Assembly: GCA_031287575.1 (NCBI GenBank)
Contig: JAITSV010000056.1
Coordinates: 62,001-126,000, forward strand
DNA: 64,000 bases
From: Desulfovibrio sp.
GTDB taxonomy: Bacteria; Desulfobacterota; Desulfovibrionia; Desulfovibrionales; Desulfovibrionaceae
Direction of reading: 5' to 3'
Part shown: positions 38,172-45,166 of the stretch, piece after piece
Numbering within the stretch: the stretch's first letter is position 1
How the letters are laid out: every line of letters starts with the position of its first letter
Made by a program: the position numbers and the translations under genes
The notes under the pieces: generated by a model
Told to the model about the DNA's origin: nothing
What the model saw: only the letters and a program-made list of their open reading frames with translations
The model's database searches: none

Positions 38172-39248
38172 ATGTCCCGCACCATCATTCCTTTCGGTCC
38201 GCAGCATCCGGTTCTGCCGGAACCCCTGCACCTGAAACTGGTCGTCGAGGACGAGACCGTCGTTGAAGCCGTGCCCGCGCTGGGCTACGTGCATCGCGGC
38301 CTCGAAACCCTCGCCAGCATTCGCGATTACAACCAGATGGTCTACATCGTGGAACGGGTGTGCGGCATCTGTTCGTGCATCCACGCCATGTGCTACTGCC
38401 AGGGCCTTGAAACCATGATGAACGTGGAAGTGCCGAGCCGCGCCAAGTACCTGCGGGTGATCTGGTCGGAACTGCACCGTATCCACAGCCACCTCCTGTG
38501 GCTGGGCCTGTTCGCCGACGGTTTCGGCTTCGAAAGCCTGTTCATGCAGTTCTGGAAGATCCGCGAACGCGTCATGGACATCAACGAAGCCACGGCGGGC
38601 AACCGCGTGGTCATCTCGGTCAACGTGGTGGGCGGCGTGCGCCGCGACCTGGACAAGACCCAGCAGCGCTGGATCCTCGACGAGCTGGACAAGCTGGAGA
38701 AGGAACTGCGCCAGTTGATGAAGACCATGCTCGACGACTACACCGTGAAGAAGCGCACCGTGGGCGTGGGCGTGCTGACGGCCGAACAGGCCCTCCAGCT
38801 CGGCGCGGTCGGCCCCACCCTGCGCGGCAGCGGCGTTGCCCAGGACGCCCGCCAGCTTGGCTACGCGGCCTTCGACGAACTGGACTTCGAGCCCGTCACC
38901 TCGCCCGAGGGCGACAGCTGGGCCCGTTCCAAGGTCCGGTTCATGGAAACGCTGCAATCCATGGATATCGTGCGTCAGGCCATTTCGCGCCTGCCCGATA
39001 CGGAACTGGCCGCCAAGGTTCCCGGCAAGCCCACCGGCGAGGTGGTCTGCCGCGTCGAACAGCCGCGCGGCGAGTTGCTGTACTACCTGAAGGGCAACGG
39101 CTCGAAGAACATGGAGCGGGTACGCATCCGCACCCCCACCTTCGCCAACATCCCGCCGCTTCTGGCCATGCTGCCCGGCGCGCAGCTTGCCGACGTGCCC
39201 ATCGCGGCCCTGACCATCGACCCGTGCATCAGCTGCACCGAGCGGTAA
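38172..39248 (+). CDS. echE: Ech hydrogenase subunit EchE, [NiFe] large subunit
   Basis: A 358-residue NuoD-like large subunit with the Ni-Fe active site. The two ligand pairs are C64/C67 in RVCGICSCIH and C352/C355 in DPCISCTER at the extreme C-terminus. The C-terminus ends three residues after the last cysteine, so there is no long peptide to be removed by a maturation protease, as is usual for this hydrogenase group. Maturation genes (hyp) are not in the window. ATG at 38172 with AAGAGGTAGG upstream. Confidence 0.95.
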   Translation: MSRTIIPFGPQHPVLPEPLHLKLVVEDETVVEAVPALGYVHRGLETLASIRDYNQMVYIVERVCGICSCIHAMCYCQGLETMMNVEVPSRAKYLRVIWSELHRIHSHLLWLGLFADGFGFESLFMQFWKIRERVMDINEATAGNRVVISVNVVGGVRRDLDKTQQRWILDELDKLEKELRQLMKTMLDDYTVKKRTVGVGVLTAEQALQLGAVGPTLRGSGVAQDARQLGYAAFDELDFEPVTSPEGDSWARSKVRFMETLQSMDIVRQAISRLPDTELAAKVPGKPTGEVVCRVEQPRGELLYYLKGNGSKNMERVRIRTPTFANIPPLLAMLPGAQLADVPIAALTIDPCISCTER

Positions 39249-39264
39249 GCAAGGAGACCAGACC

Positions 39265-39660
39265 ATGTACATGCTCAGCAACGTGCTGCGGAACATCATG
39301 GGGAAATACTCCACCCGGCTCTACCCGTTCGAAACGCGGCCGGCGTACGAGGGTTTCCGCGGCAAACTGGTGAACAACATCCACGACTGCATCTTCTGCA
39401 AGAGCTGCCAGATCAAGTGCCCTTCGCAGTGCATCACCGTGGACCCCAAGGAAGGCAAGTGGGACTGCGATCCCTTTGCCTGCGTGTACTGCTCGGTGTG
39501 CGTCGATGCGTGCCCCACGCACTGCCTGTCGATGGAAAACCAGCATCGCAAGCCCGCGCCCAGCAAGTTCGTGGTGAGCCTGCAGGGCACGCCCCGAAAG
39601 TCCAAGAAGGCCGAAAAGAGCAGCGACAAGCCCGCAGAGGGCGCCGCTCCCGAAGCCTAG
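39265..39660 (+). CDS. echF: Ech hydrogenase subunit EchF, two-[4Fe-4S] ferredoxin-like
   Basis: A 131-residue NuoI-like polyferredoxin. Cluster motifs are C42-x2-C45-x2-C48-x3-C52 (CIFCKSCQIKCP) and C73-x2-C76-x2-C79-x3-C83 (CVYCSVCVDACP). It connects the hydrogenase to soluble ferredoxin. The C-terminal 30 residues are Lys/Ala/Glu/Pro-rich. It is the last gene of the operon, 16 bp after echE, and is followed by three hairpins. Confidence 0.94.
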   Translation: MYMLSNVLRNIMGKYSTRLYPFETRPAYEGFRGKLVNNIHDCIFCKSCQIKCPSQCITVDPKEGKWDCDPFACVYCSVCVDACPTHCLSMENQHRKPAPSKFVVSLQGTPRKSKKAEKSSDKPAEGAAPEA

Positions 39661-39743
39661 ATGAATACCCCGCACGATCGGCACGGCGAATGCCGGTCGT
39701 GCGGCTGCCTTGAGAGCTGACCGGGAAGCGGGGAGAAACGACC

Positions 39744-39890
39744 CGGAACAGAAGGGGCGCGGTGAAAACCGCGCCCCGCTCTGTTCCGAAGTCCGGAAGA
39801 ATCAAGAAGGGGCGCGGTGCAAACCGCGCCCCGCTCTGTTCCGGGATGCGGAAAAATCGAGAAGGGGCGCGGTGCAAACCGCGCCCCTTC
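39744..39890 (+). terminator. Three tandem GNRA-capped hairpins after the ech operon
   Basis: GGGGCGCGGT pairs with ACCGCGCCCC three times, at 39754-39777, 39809-39832 and 39864-39887, every 55 bp, with tetraloops GAAA, GCAA and GCAA. The first is lengthened by CGGAACAG/CTGTTCCG (39744-39788) and the third by three more pairs. They lie between the convergent echF and flavin reductase genes and probably act as a strong two-way stop or protect the ech mRNA 3' end. Confidence 0.75.
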
Positions 39891-39990
39891 CTGTCTCGAA
39901 ACATGGGCAGGCATGGACGGTCGCGTTCCGCACCGCGCCCGTCCATGCCTGGAGTGCCTGGCGTGAGGCACCGCATCCCCCGGAACCTGG

Positions 39991-40629
39991 TTACTCCCTG
40001 GCCGCCTTCTGCCGCAGGGACTTGCCGTCGTGCCACGCCCGGCCCACCACGTCGCCCATGGACCAGTAGCGGTTGTCGGGCATGGTCAGCAGCATGGGCC
40101 GCAGCAGCCTGGGGTCGGGCGCGCCGTCGCCGTCCACACAGTCCTCGGCGCACCAGGCCCCGACAATCTCGCCGATGAAAAAGGTATTGCTGGGCAGTTC
40201 CACGGCGGTATGCACCCGGCACTCGATGCACAGCGGGCATTCCCGGATCAGCGGTGCCGCGTCCAGATGGCCATGGAACACCTCGAACAGGCCGGACTTG
40301 TCCACGCGGGCGCCGGAGGCCAGGCCCGTGTAGTCGGTCACCGCCGTCATGTCCACGGTGGGGAAGTTCACGCTGAACTGCCCGCTGGCGGCGATGGCCC
40401 CGTGGCTGAAGTTGCGCCGGTTGATGGCCACGCCCAGCATGGGCGGCTGGTAGTTGACCCGGGTCAGCCAGGCCACGGCCATGAAATTGGGCCTGCCATC
40501 GGCCATGCAGCCCACGATGGTCTGGGCCATGGGCACCACGAAGGCCTGGGGGGCGATGTCCACCCGCCCCGTGATGGTCCTGGGGCTGGGCGCGGGGCTG
40601 GACGGCACGTTGCTTGTCACGTTGACCAT
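39991..40629 (-). CDS. Flavin reductase-like FMN-binding protein (flavoredoxin type)
   Basis: A 212-residue protein of the flavin reductase-like / flavoredoxin family, which binds FMN. Family features are GRPNFMAVAWLTRVNYQPPM, VAINRRNFSHGAIAASGQFS and VNFPTVDMTAVTDYTG, then CPLCIECRVHTAVELPSNTF and FFIGEIVGAWCAEDCVD. The cysteine-rich C-terminal half (CPLCIEC, WCAEDC) is notable. A role in electron transfer is likely; the partner is unknown. ATG at 40629 with GGAGG upstream. Confidence 0.85.
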   Translation of the reverse strand: MVNVTSNVPSSPAPSPRTITGRVDIAPQAFVVPMAQTIVGCMADGRPNFMAVAWLTRVNYQPPMLGVAINRRNFSHGAIAASGQFSVNFPTVDMTAVTDYTGLASGARVDKSGLFEVFHGHLDAAPLIRECPLCIECRVHTAVELPSNTFFIGEIVGAWCAEDCVDGDGAPDPRLLRPMLLTMPDNRYWSMGDVVGRAWHDGKSLRQKAARE

Positions 40630-40732
40630 GGGGGGGCCTCCTCCCCGTCAGGGAATGCGGAAGTGAGGATGCGGCAAGCGGGTGGGGCCGAGACGCCACG
40701 GCCCGTCCGGATTCCGGAAATAGTTCCCGCCA

Positions 40733-41035
40733 CTACACCAGCCGCCACAGCCGCACGTCGGCGGGGCCTTCGAAGACCTCGGCTGCCGCCGCGCGGAAGG
40801 CCAGCAGTTCGGGCGTGGCCAGATGCGCGTCCAGGGTTGCCCTGGACGTCCACTGCTCGATGAAGGTGAAATTGCGCGGCGCGTCCAGTTGCTGTTGCGC
40901 CTCGTAACGCAGCATGCCCTCGTGCCGTTGCGTGGCGGCCACGATGCCGGCAATGAGTTCCGCCGCGCGGGCTTCGCTGCCGGGGCGGGCGGTGAGCATG
41001 GCGGTGACCGCCACGGGGGAATCGGTTTGCGGCAT
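40733..41035 (-). CDS. Antibiotic biosynthesis monooxygenase (ABM) domain protein
   Basis: A 100-residue single ABM domain (MPQTDSPVAVTAMLTARPG, ELIAGIVAATQRHEGMLRYE, NFTFIEQWTSRATLDAHLAT), dimeric alpha-beta barrel type. Relatives include YgiN-like quinol monooxygenases. ATG at 41035 follows AGGAG. It lies 103 bp upstream of the flavin reductase gene on the same strand and may share its transcript. Confidence 0.83.
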   Translation of the reverse strand: MPQTDSPVAVTAMLTARPGSEARAAELIAGIVAATQRHEGMLRYEAQQQLDAPRNFTFIEQWTSRATLDAHLATPELLAFRAAAAEVFEGPADVRLWRLV

Positions 41036-41171
41036 GATCGGTGCTCCTTGCACTGCATTGGAAGGGGTCCCCGCCGATGGCTTCACCGCGCGGACGGGGA
41101 GCACAGTCTCCCCCAATGAAACACTTTCGACAAGTACGCACCAAAAAGATACCGGCACACGACCTCGGAAC

Positions 41172-41322
41172 CTGGCCATCAGCGTGGCCCAGGCGCTGCC
41201 CCCCACGTCGCTGCCCGCCGTCATCGGCGTGGCCGCCTTTGCCGCGCTACGCGCCGGGGCGGACGTGCCGTACGTGGTGGGCGCGGGCGCGCTGGCCTCG
41301 TGGCTGCTGGGCTGCCGCCGTC
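41172..41322 (+). pseudogene. Possible remnant of a chromate-transporter-like C-terminus
   Basis: The plus strand reads SVAQALPPTSLPAVIGVAAF and then AALRAGADVPYVVGAGALAS ending WLLGC. This hydrophobic pattern, VAAFAALR followed by a VGAGALAS helix, resembles the last segment of ChrA-family transporters. There is no start, no ribosome site and no upstream part, so if real it is a decayed fragment. Based on remembered family pattern only. Confidence 0.25.
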
Positions 41323-41386
41323 CGTCCCCCGTGCGTCGTGTCGTCTCCTCTCCACCTCACGCGCCCTCGTCCTGCTCACGGCCACG

Positions 41387-41430
41387 CATGCGAAAAGGCG
41401 GCGGAATCGCTCCCGCCGCCTTTTCGCATG
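41387..41430 (-). terminator. 18-bp perfect terminator hairpin
   Basis: CATGCGAAAAGGCGGCGG (41387-41404) pairs perfectly with 41413-41430 across an 8-nt loop; both arms carry the A4/T4 runs expected of a two-way terminator. It lies 18 bp after the stop of the phospholipase-like gene. Confidence 0.85.
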
Positions 41431-41448
41431 GCATGAAAGATGGGCCGC

Positions 41449-42495
41449 TCAGGCCGCCCGGCACGGCACCGGCAGATAGGGCAGGTCCATCAGCCGCTCG
41501 TCCAGCGGAAAGCGCACGCCGCCAAGCCTGCGCGCGACCAGGGGACGCACGCCCCGGCATACGTCGCGCGCCTCGGCCAGATGGTCGCTGCCGATGGGGT
41601 CGATGCCCGTCACCGCTGACCCATACGGGTCGCGCAGCACGTCCACCACGGCCCGCACGCTGACGTCGATCATCTCGCGCAGGTAGGCCCTGTCCGCCGC
41701 GTGGGGCATGACCCGGTGCACCAGGCCCAGCGAGCGCCGCCACGACTGCTTGCCGCTGACGGCCAGACTGCCCCGGAACAGCCGTTTCTTGAAGGCAAAG
41801 GGCCAGTGCCCGCCGTGGGTAGCCCGCAGCAGTGTGCGGTCCGCCGCGCCGTTGGGCAGGCGGAACAGGCTGACGGCCTCCGCCGCGTCCCATTCCACCA
41901 TGCGGTCGGCCTGCATCTCGACATACACGTGGCTCAGCTTGCCGGTGCCGGGGGTGCCCCCCAGCAGCGTGGGCACGTAATGGTTGTGGGCCACGGTATC
42001 GGCGGCGAGGTGTGAAAGGTAGCCGCAGGCGTAGGCATGCAGGCGCGGGGTGTCCGCCGCCTCGTACAGGGCGTGGCCGGTGCTCCAGTTGTGGCTGTGG
42101 CCGGGGGTGACGGTGCAGCCCTTGCCGATGAAGATGTCGGCGGAAAGACTGCCGTACAGGAAGGCATCCGGATGGGCCAGCAGGGCCGACCCCACGGCGG
42201 CGGGCAGAAACGAGGCGTTTTGCAGCAGCCAGTGCGCTGCCACCATGTGCACGCCCGGCCCCCAGGCAAAGGCCGCGTCGGGCAGCAGCACCACGCCCAA
42301 CAGGGCCAGCACGGCGCAGCAAAGCAGCGCCGGCGCGGAGCGGGGGGTGACGCCCGTGCCGCGCGCGTGCATCACCCCGACGCGGGGAATGCCCTGCGCG
42401 GCGAAGGTGGAACACAAGGGGGCGGAACCGGTATCGGATGCGCCCAGGCCGCGCGGCATGCCGCACGATCCGGGATGCAGGAGAGGCGTATTCAT
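41449..42495 (-). CDS. Exported zinc-dependent phospholipase C family protein
   Basis: A 348-residue protein of the PF00882 type (bacterial PLC, GPLD1 N-terminal-like). A signal segment (APALLCCAVLALLGVVLLPDAAFA) precedes WGPGVHMVAAHWLL, whose Trp-Gly start and histidines are typical zinc ligands; further histidines and acids are in GSLSADIFIGKGC, HNWSTGHALYEAA, YLSHLAADTVAHNHYVP and SHVYVEMQADRM. Two starts are possible, 42495 and an ATG 41 codons later with GGGGTG before it, which would give a shorter signal peptide. Phospholipids are the presumed substrate; it may be a catalytic relative with another role. Confidence 0.8.
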   Translation of the reverse strand: MNTPLLHPGSCGMPRGLGASDTGSAPLCSTFAAQGIPRVGVMHARGTGVTPRSAPALLCCAVLALLGVVLLPDAAFAWGPGVHMVAAHWLLQNASFLPAAVGSALLAHPDAFLYGSLSADIFIGKGCTVTPGHSHNWSTGHALYEAADTPRLHAYACGYLSHLAADTVAHNHYVPTLLGGTPGTGKLSHVYVEMQADRMVEWDAAEAVSLFRLPNGAADRTLLRATHGGHWPFAFKKRLFRGSLAVSGKQSWRRSLGLVHRVMPHAADRAYLREMIDVSVRAVVDVLRDPYGSAVTGIDPIGSDHLAEARDVCRGVRPLVARRLGGVRFPLDERLMDLPYLPVPCRAA

Positions 42496-42794
42496 TCCGA
42501 AGGCTACCTTCCGGGTAAACTGCGTTGCGACCCCCCTAGTAATCTCCTGGCCGGGGGTGTCAACCCCGCGCCTGCCCCACGCGAAACGGCCATAGGCGCC
42601 ATGATGCACCATCGCAACAACCCGCCACCATTACCTTCCGCCTTTCGGCAAGGGCGGCACGCGGCGCACCGCCCCGCGCGCCCCTTCCCGCACCCTTGAA
42701 AAACGCCATGATGCCGGTGGGCTGCAAAACCCTTCCGGCACGCGATGCGGGATGATTTTTCCGAAAGAGGGGGATGGATGCCGGGGCGCTGCCC
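42496..42794. other. Intergenic region between cls and the phospholipase-like gene
   Basis: 299 bp without a gene. It contains a short hairpin GGGGC/GCCCC (42783-42795) at the end of cls and an imperfect hairpin TGCCGG/CCGGCA near 42711-42739. No convincing promoter was found. Confidence 0.4.
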
Positions 42795-44264
42795 CTACAG
42801 GTAAGGGGAAAACAACCAGCACACGGCATCACGCAGGCGCACCGGCATGCTGCGGGCGGCCAGCGACTGGGGCGTCACCTCAGTGGATACGGCGCGCACC
42901 GCCTCGAAGTGCAGGCCCAACTGGCGGGCCACGGTGGTGTCCAGCACCTCCACCGTCAGTTCGAAGTTCAGGCGCAGGCTGCGTGGGTCGATGTTGGCCG
43001 AGCCCACGTGGGCGTAGCAGCCGTCGATGAGCAGCAGCTTGGTGTGGCAGAACGGCGGCGGCTGGTAGTACACCCGCACCCCGCTTTCCAGCAGCGAGGG
43101 CAGCAGGTTGCGGGTGGCCCAGTGCACGAAGGGCAGGTTGTTGCGGCCCGGCAGCACGCAGTGGACCTCCACCCCGCGCAGCGAGGCGGCCCGCAGCCCG
43201 CTGATCAGTTCACGCGAGGGCAGGAAATAGGGCGTCATGATGTGGATGCACCGCTCCGCCCCGGCCACCACGCCCGCCAGCAGGTCGTGCACGCGCTCGA
43301 AGCCGAAGCCGGGGCCGTCCAGCACCATGCGGCACAGCGAATCGCCGCAGGGTTCCTCGCGCACTGGCGGGCCGGGCGCGTATTCGCCGGTGACGAAGCC
43401 CCAGTCGCGCAGGAAGGCCTCCTGCAACTGGGCCACGATGGGCCCGCTGAACAGGAAATGCATGTCGGTGACGCAACGGGTGCAGCCCTGCGCGGCCATG
43501 TGGTTCTGGGCGATGTTCATGCCCCCGGTGAAGCCCACCTTGCCGTCGCACACCAGCACCTTGCGGTGGGTGCGCAGGTTCACCGAAAGCTGCAACGGCA
43601 CCAGGTGCGGCGGCAGAAAGCGTTCCACGCGCACCCCGCGCCTGGCAAGGCGCCGCCAGGCGCGCGGCCAGTGATACAGGCCGCCCACGCCGTCCACGAT
43701 GACCCGCACGTCCACCCCGCGCGTTGCGGCGTCGGCCAGGGCATCCACGAAGCGCTGGCCCACGTCGCCGGTGCCGAAGATGTAGGTGGTCAGAAAGACG
43801 CTGTGCTCGGCGTTGTCGATGGCGTCGAGCATGGCGGGGTAGGCCTGTTCGCCGTTGTGCAGGGGCTGCACGTGGTTGCCCCCGGCCAGGGGGCGATCGG
43901 TGACCGCGTATCCCACCCTGGCCAGCCGCTCGTAGCGCGACGGCACGATGCCGGACGGCATGGCCCCCGGCGGCTCGTTGCGGGCCGGGCCGCCGTGCAG
44001 GCGGCCCCCTTCGCGCAGGCGGCGGGTTTCCGATTCTTCCAGCAGGCGGGCGGCGCGGCTGTGCACGCGGTTGATGCCGAACAGGAAGTAGAGCAGCGGC
44101 CCGGCCACGGGAAAGGTCAGGCAGACGGCAATCCACCCCAGCGCCGCGCGCGGGTCGCGCTTGTACAGCAGGGCATGGCCCGCCGCGTACACGGATACCC
44201 CGTACATGGCGGGGATGAGCACCCATTGCAGGGTGGTCAGGGTGGCCGCCGGGATGGGGGTCAT
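42795..44264 (-). CDS. cls: Cardiolipin synthase, phospholipase D family
   Basis: A 489-residue inner-membrane enzyme that makes cardiolipin from phosphatidylglycerol. Two N-terminal membrane helices (LTTLQWVLIPAMYGVSVYA; ALGWIAVCLTFPVAGPLLY) precede the family motif FGINRVHSR and two PLD domains with HKD-type motifs: THRKVLVCDGKVGFTGGMN and CHTKLLLIDGCYAHVGSANI. The last residues, CWLFSPYL, match cardiolipin synthases. Start at 44264, with GGGGTG upstream. It lies 109 bp downstream of uspA on the same strand. Confidence 0.92.
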   Translation of the reverse strand: MTPIPAATLTTLQWVLIPAMYGVSVYAAGHALLYKRDPRAALGWIAVCLTFPVAGPLLYFLFGINRVHSRAARLLEESETRRLREGGRLHGGPARNEPPGAMPSGIVPSRYERLARVGYAVTDRPLAGGNHVQPLHNGEQAYPAMLDAIDNAEHSVFLTTYIFGTGDVGQRFVDALADAATRGVDVRVIVDGVGGLYHWPRAWRRLARRGVRVERFLPPHLVPLQLSVNLRTHRKVLVCDGKVGFTGGMNIAQNHMAAQGCTRCVTDMHFLFSGPIVAQLQEAFLRDWGFVTGEYAPGPPVREEPCGDSLCRMVLDGPGFGFERVHDLLAGVVAGAERCIHIMTPYFLPSRELISGLRAASLRGVEVHCVLPGRNNLPFVHWATRNLLPSLLESGVRVYYQPPPFCHTKLLLIDGCYAHVGSANIDPRSLRLNFELTVEVLDTTVARQLGLHFEAVRAVSTEVTPQSLAARSMPVRLRDAVCWLFSPYL

Positions 44265-44373
44265 GCCGCACCCCACGGAGCCGCGACATGGGCAAGAGCC
44301 CGGCTGCGGCCGGAATGCGCGCGGCGCGGCCCGCGCGGCGCGGTAGGGGCGGTTCGAACCATGGCTCCGATGC

Positions 44374-44799
44374 CTAGCGGACGACCAATACAGGCACCTT
44401 GGACAACTGGAGCACCTGATGGGTGACACTGCCCATGAGCATGCCGCCCAGATCGCCCAGTCCGCGCGAACCCATGACGATGGTGTCGCAGCCTTCCTCG
44501 TCGCAGACGCGCACCACGGCCCTGCCGGGGGCGCCGTCCACGATGCGCACGGAATTGGACACGCCCAGTTCGTCCAGCAGGGCGCGCGGCTCGGCCAGCA
44601 GGGCCTCCGCCTCCTGGGTGCATTCGCGCACCAGTTCCTCGCGCGCGTCGCCGCCGATGAGGGCGGGAATCTCGCCAAAGCTGTGCATGAGCACGACGTG
44701 CCCCGTGCCGCCGCAACGGGCCAGGTTCACCGCATGGCGCAGGGCCAGGCGCGAATGCTCCGAACCGTCCATGGGAAGCAGTATCCGTGCGTAGGACAT
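44374..44799 (-). CDS. Universal stress protein, UspA family
   Basis: A 141-residue Usp domain protein (ARILLPMDGSEHSRLALRHA) with the ATP-binding pattern G-x2-G-x9-G-S in GSRGLGDLGGMLMGSVTHQ, so it is probably an ATP-binding Usp. ATG at 44799 follows AAGGAG. It is divergent from the PAS-GGDEF-EAL gene and may be co-transcribed with cls. Confidence 0.92.
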   Translation of the reverse strand: MSYARILLPMDGSEHSRLALRHAVNLARCGGTGHVVLMHSFGEIPALIGGDAREELVRECTQEAEALLAEPRALLDELGVSNSVRIVDGAPGRAVVRVCDEEGCDTIVMGSRGLGDLGGMLMGSVTHQVLQLSKVPVLVVR

Positions 44800-45166
44800 G
44801 ACGCCGACTCCTTCAAGCTGTGCGCGCCGGTGCGTCGCGTGGGTGCATCCCCCGCCGTTGCCGTGTCTTCATGCATCGGGCCGCGTGAACGGTTTTCGCA
44901 ACATGGCGGGGGGATGCCGATGCATGCACAATGGCACGACTGGCGTAACCAGCGCAACCCCCGTGCGGTTCGCCATTCGGGCCGCCTGCCCGCGCCCTGC
45001 CGTCCACGCGGCGATGCGGCGGACGGCTGACGGCAGCCAATGACAGATGTACAAGCGGCGATGGCTGATAAATGGGCCCCCCCCTCCTCTTCCGGCCCCC
45101 CGCGCTTTCTGGTATGGCATGCCATCTGGACATCCACGTGCGCCGTGTTTTGAAGGGGGGTTCCGA
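44800..45166. promoter_or_regulatory. Divergent promoter region, uspA / PAS-GGDEF-EAL
   Basis: Contains a 9-bp inverted repeat ATGCATCGG (44871-44879) / CCGATGCAT (44917-44925) with 37 nt between arms. No clear -35/-10 pair could be fixed on either strand. Confidence 0.35.

Larger units (their letters stand above)
41036..41448. other. Intergenic region with possible gene remnant and strong terminator
   Basis: No intact gene. It contains a possible remnant of a membrane protein gene (41172-41322, plus strand) and the terminator at 41387-41430. Confidence 0.4.

Noticed and set aside
39744-39890. CRISPR array (three 24-nt palindromic repeats)
   Set aside because: Only three units, spacers are themselves similar to each other, and no cas genes are nearby; stacked terminators explain it better.
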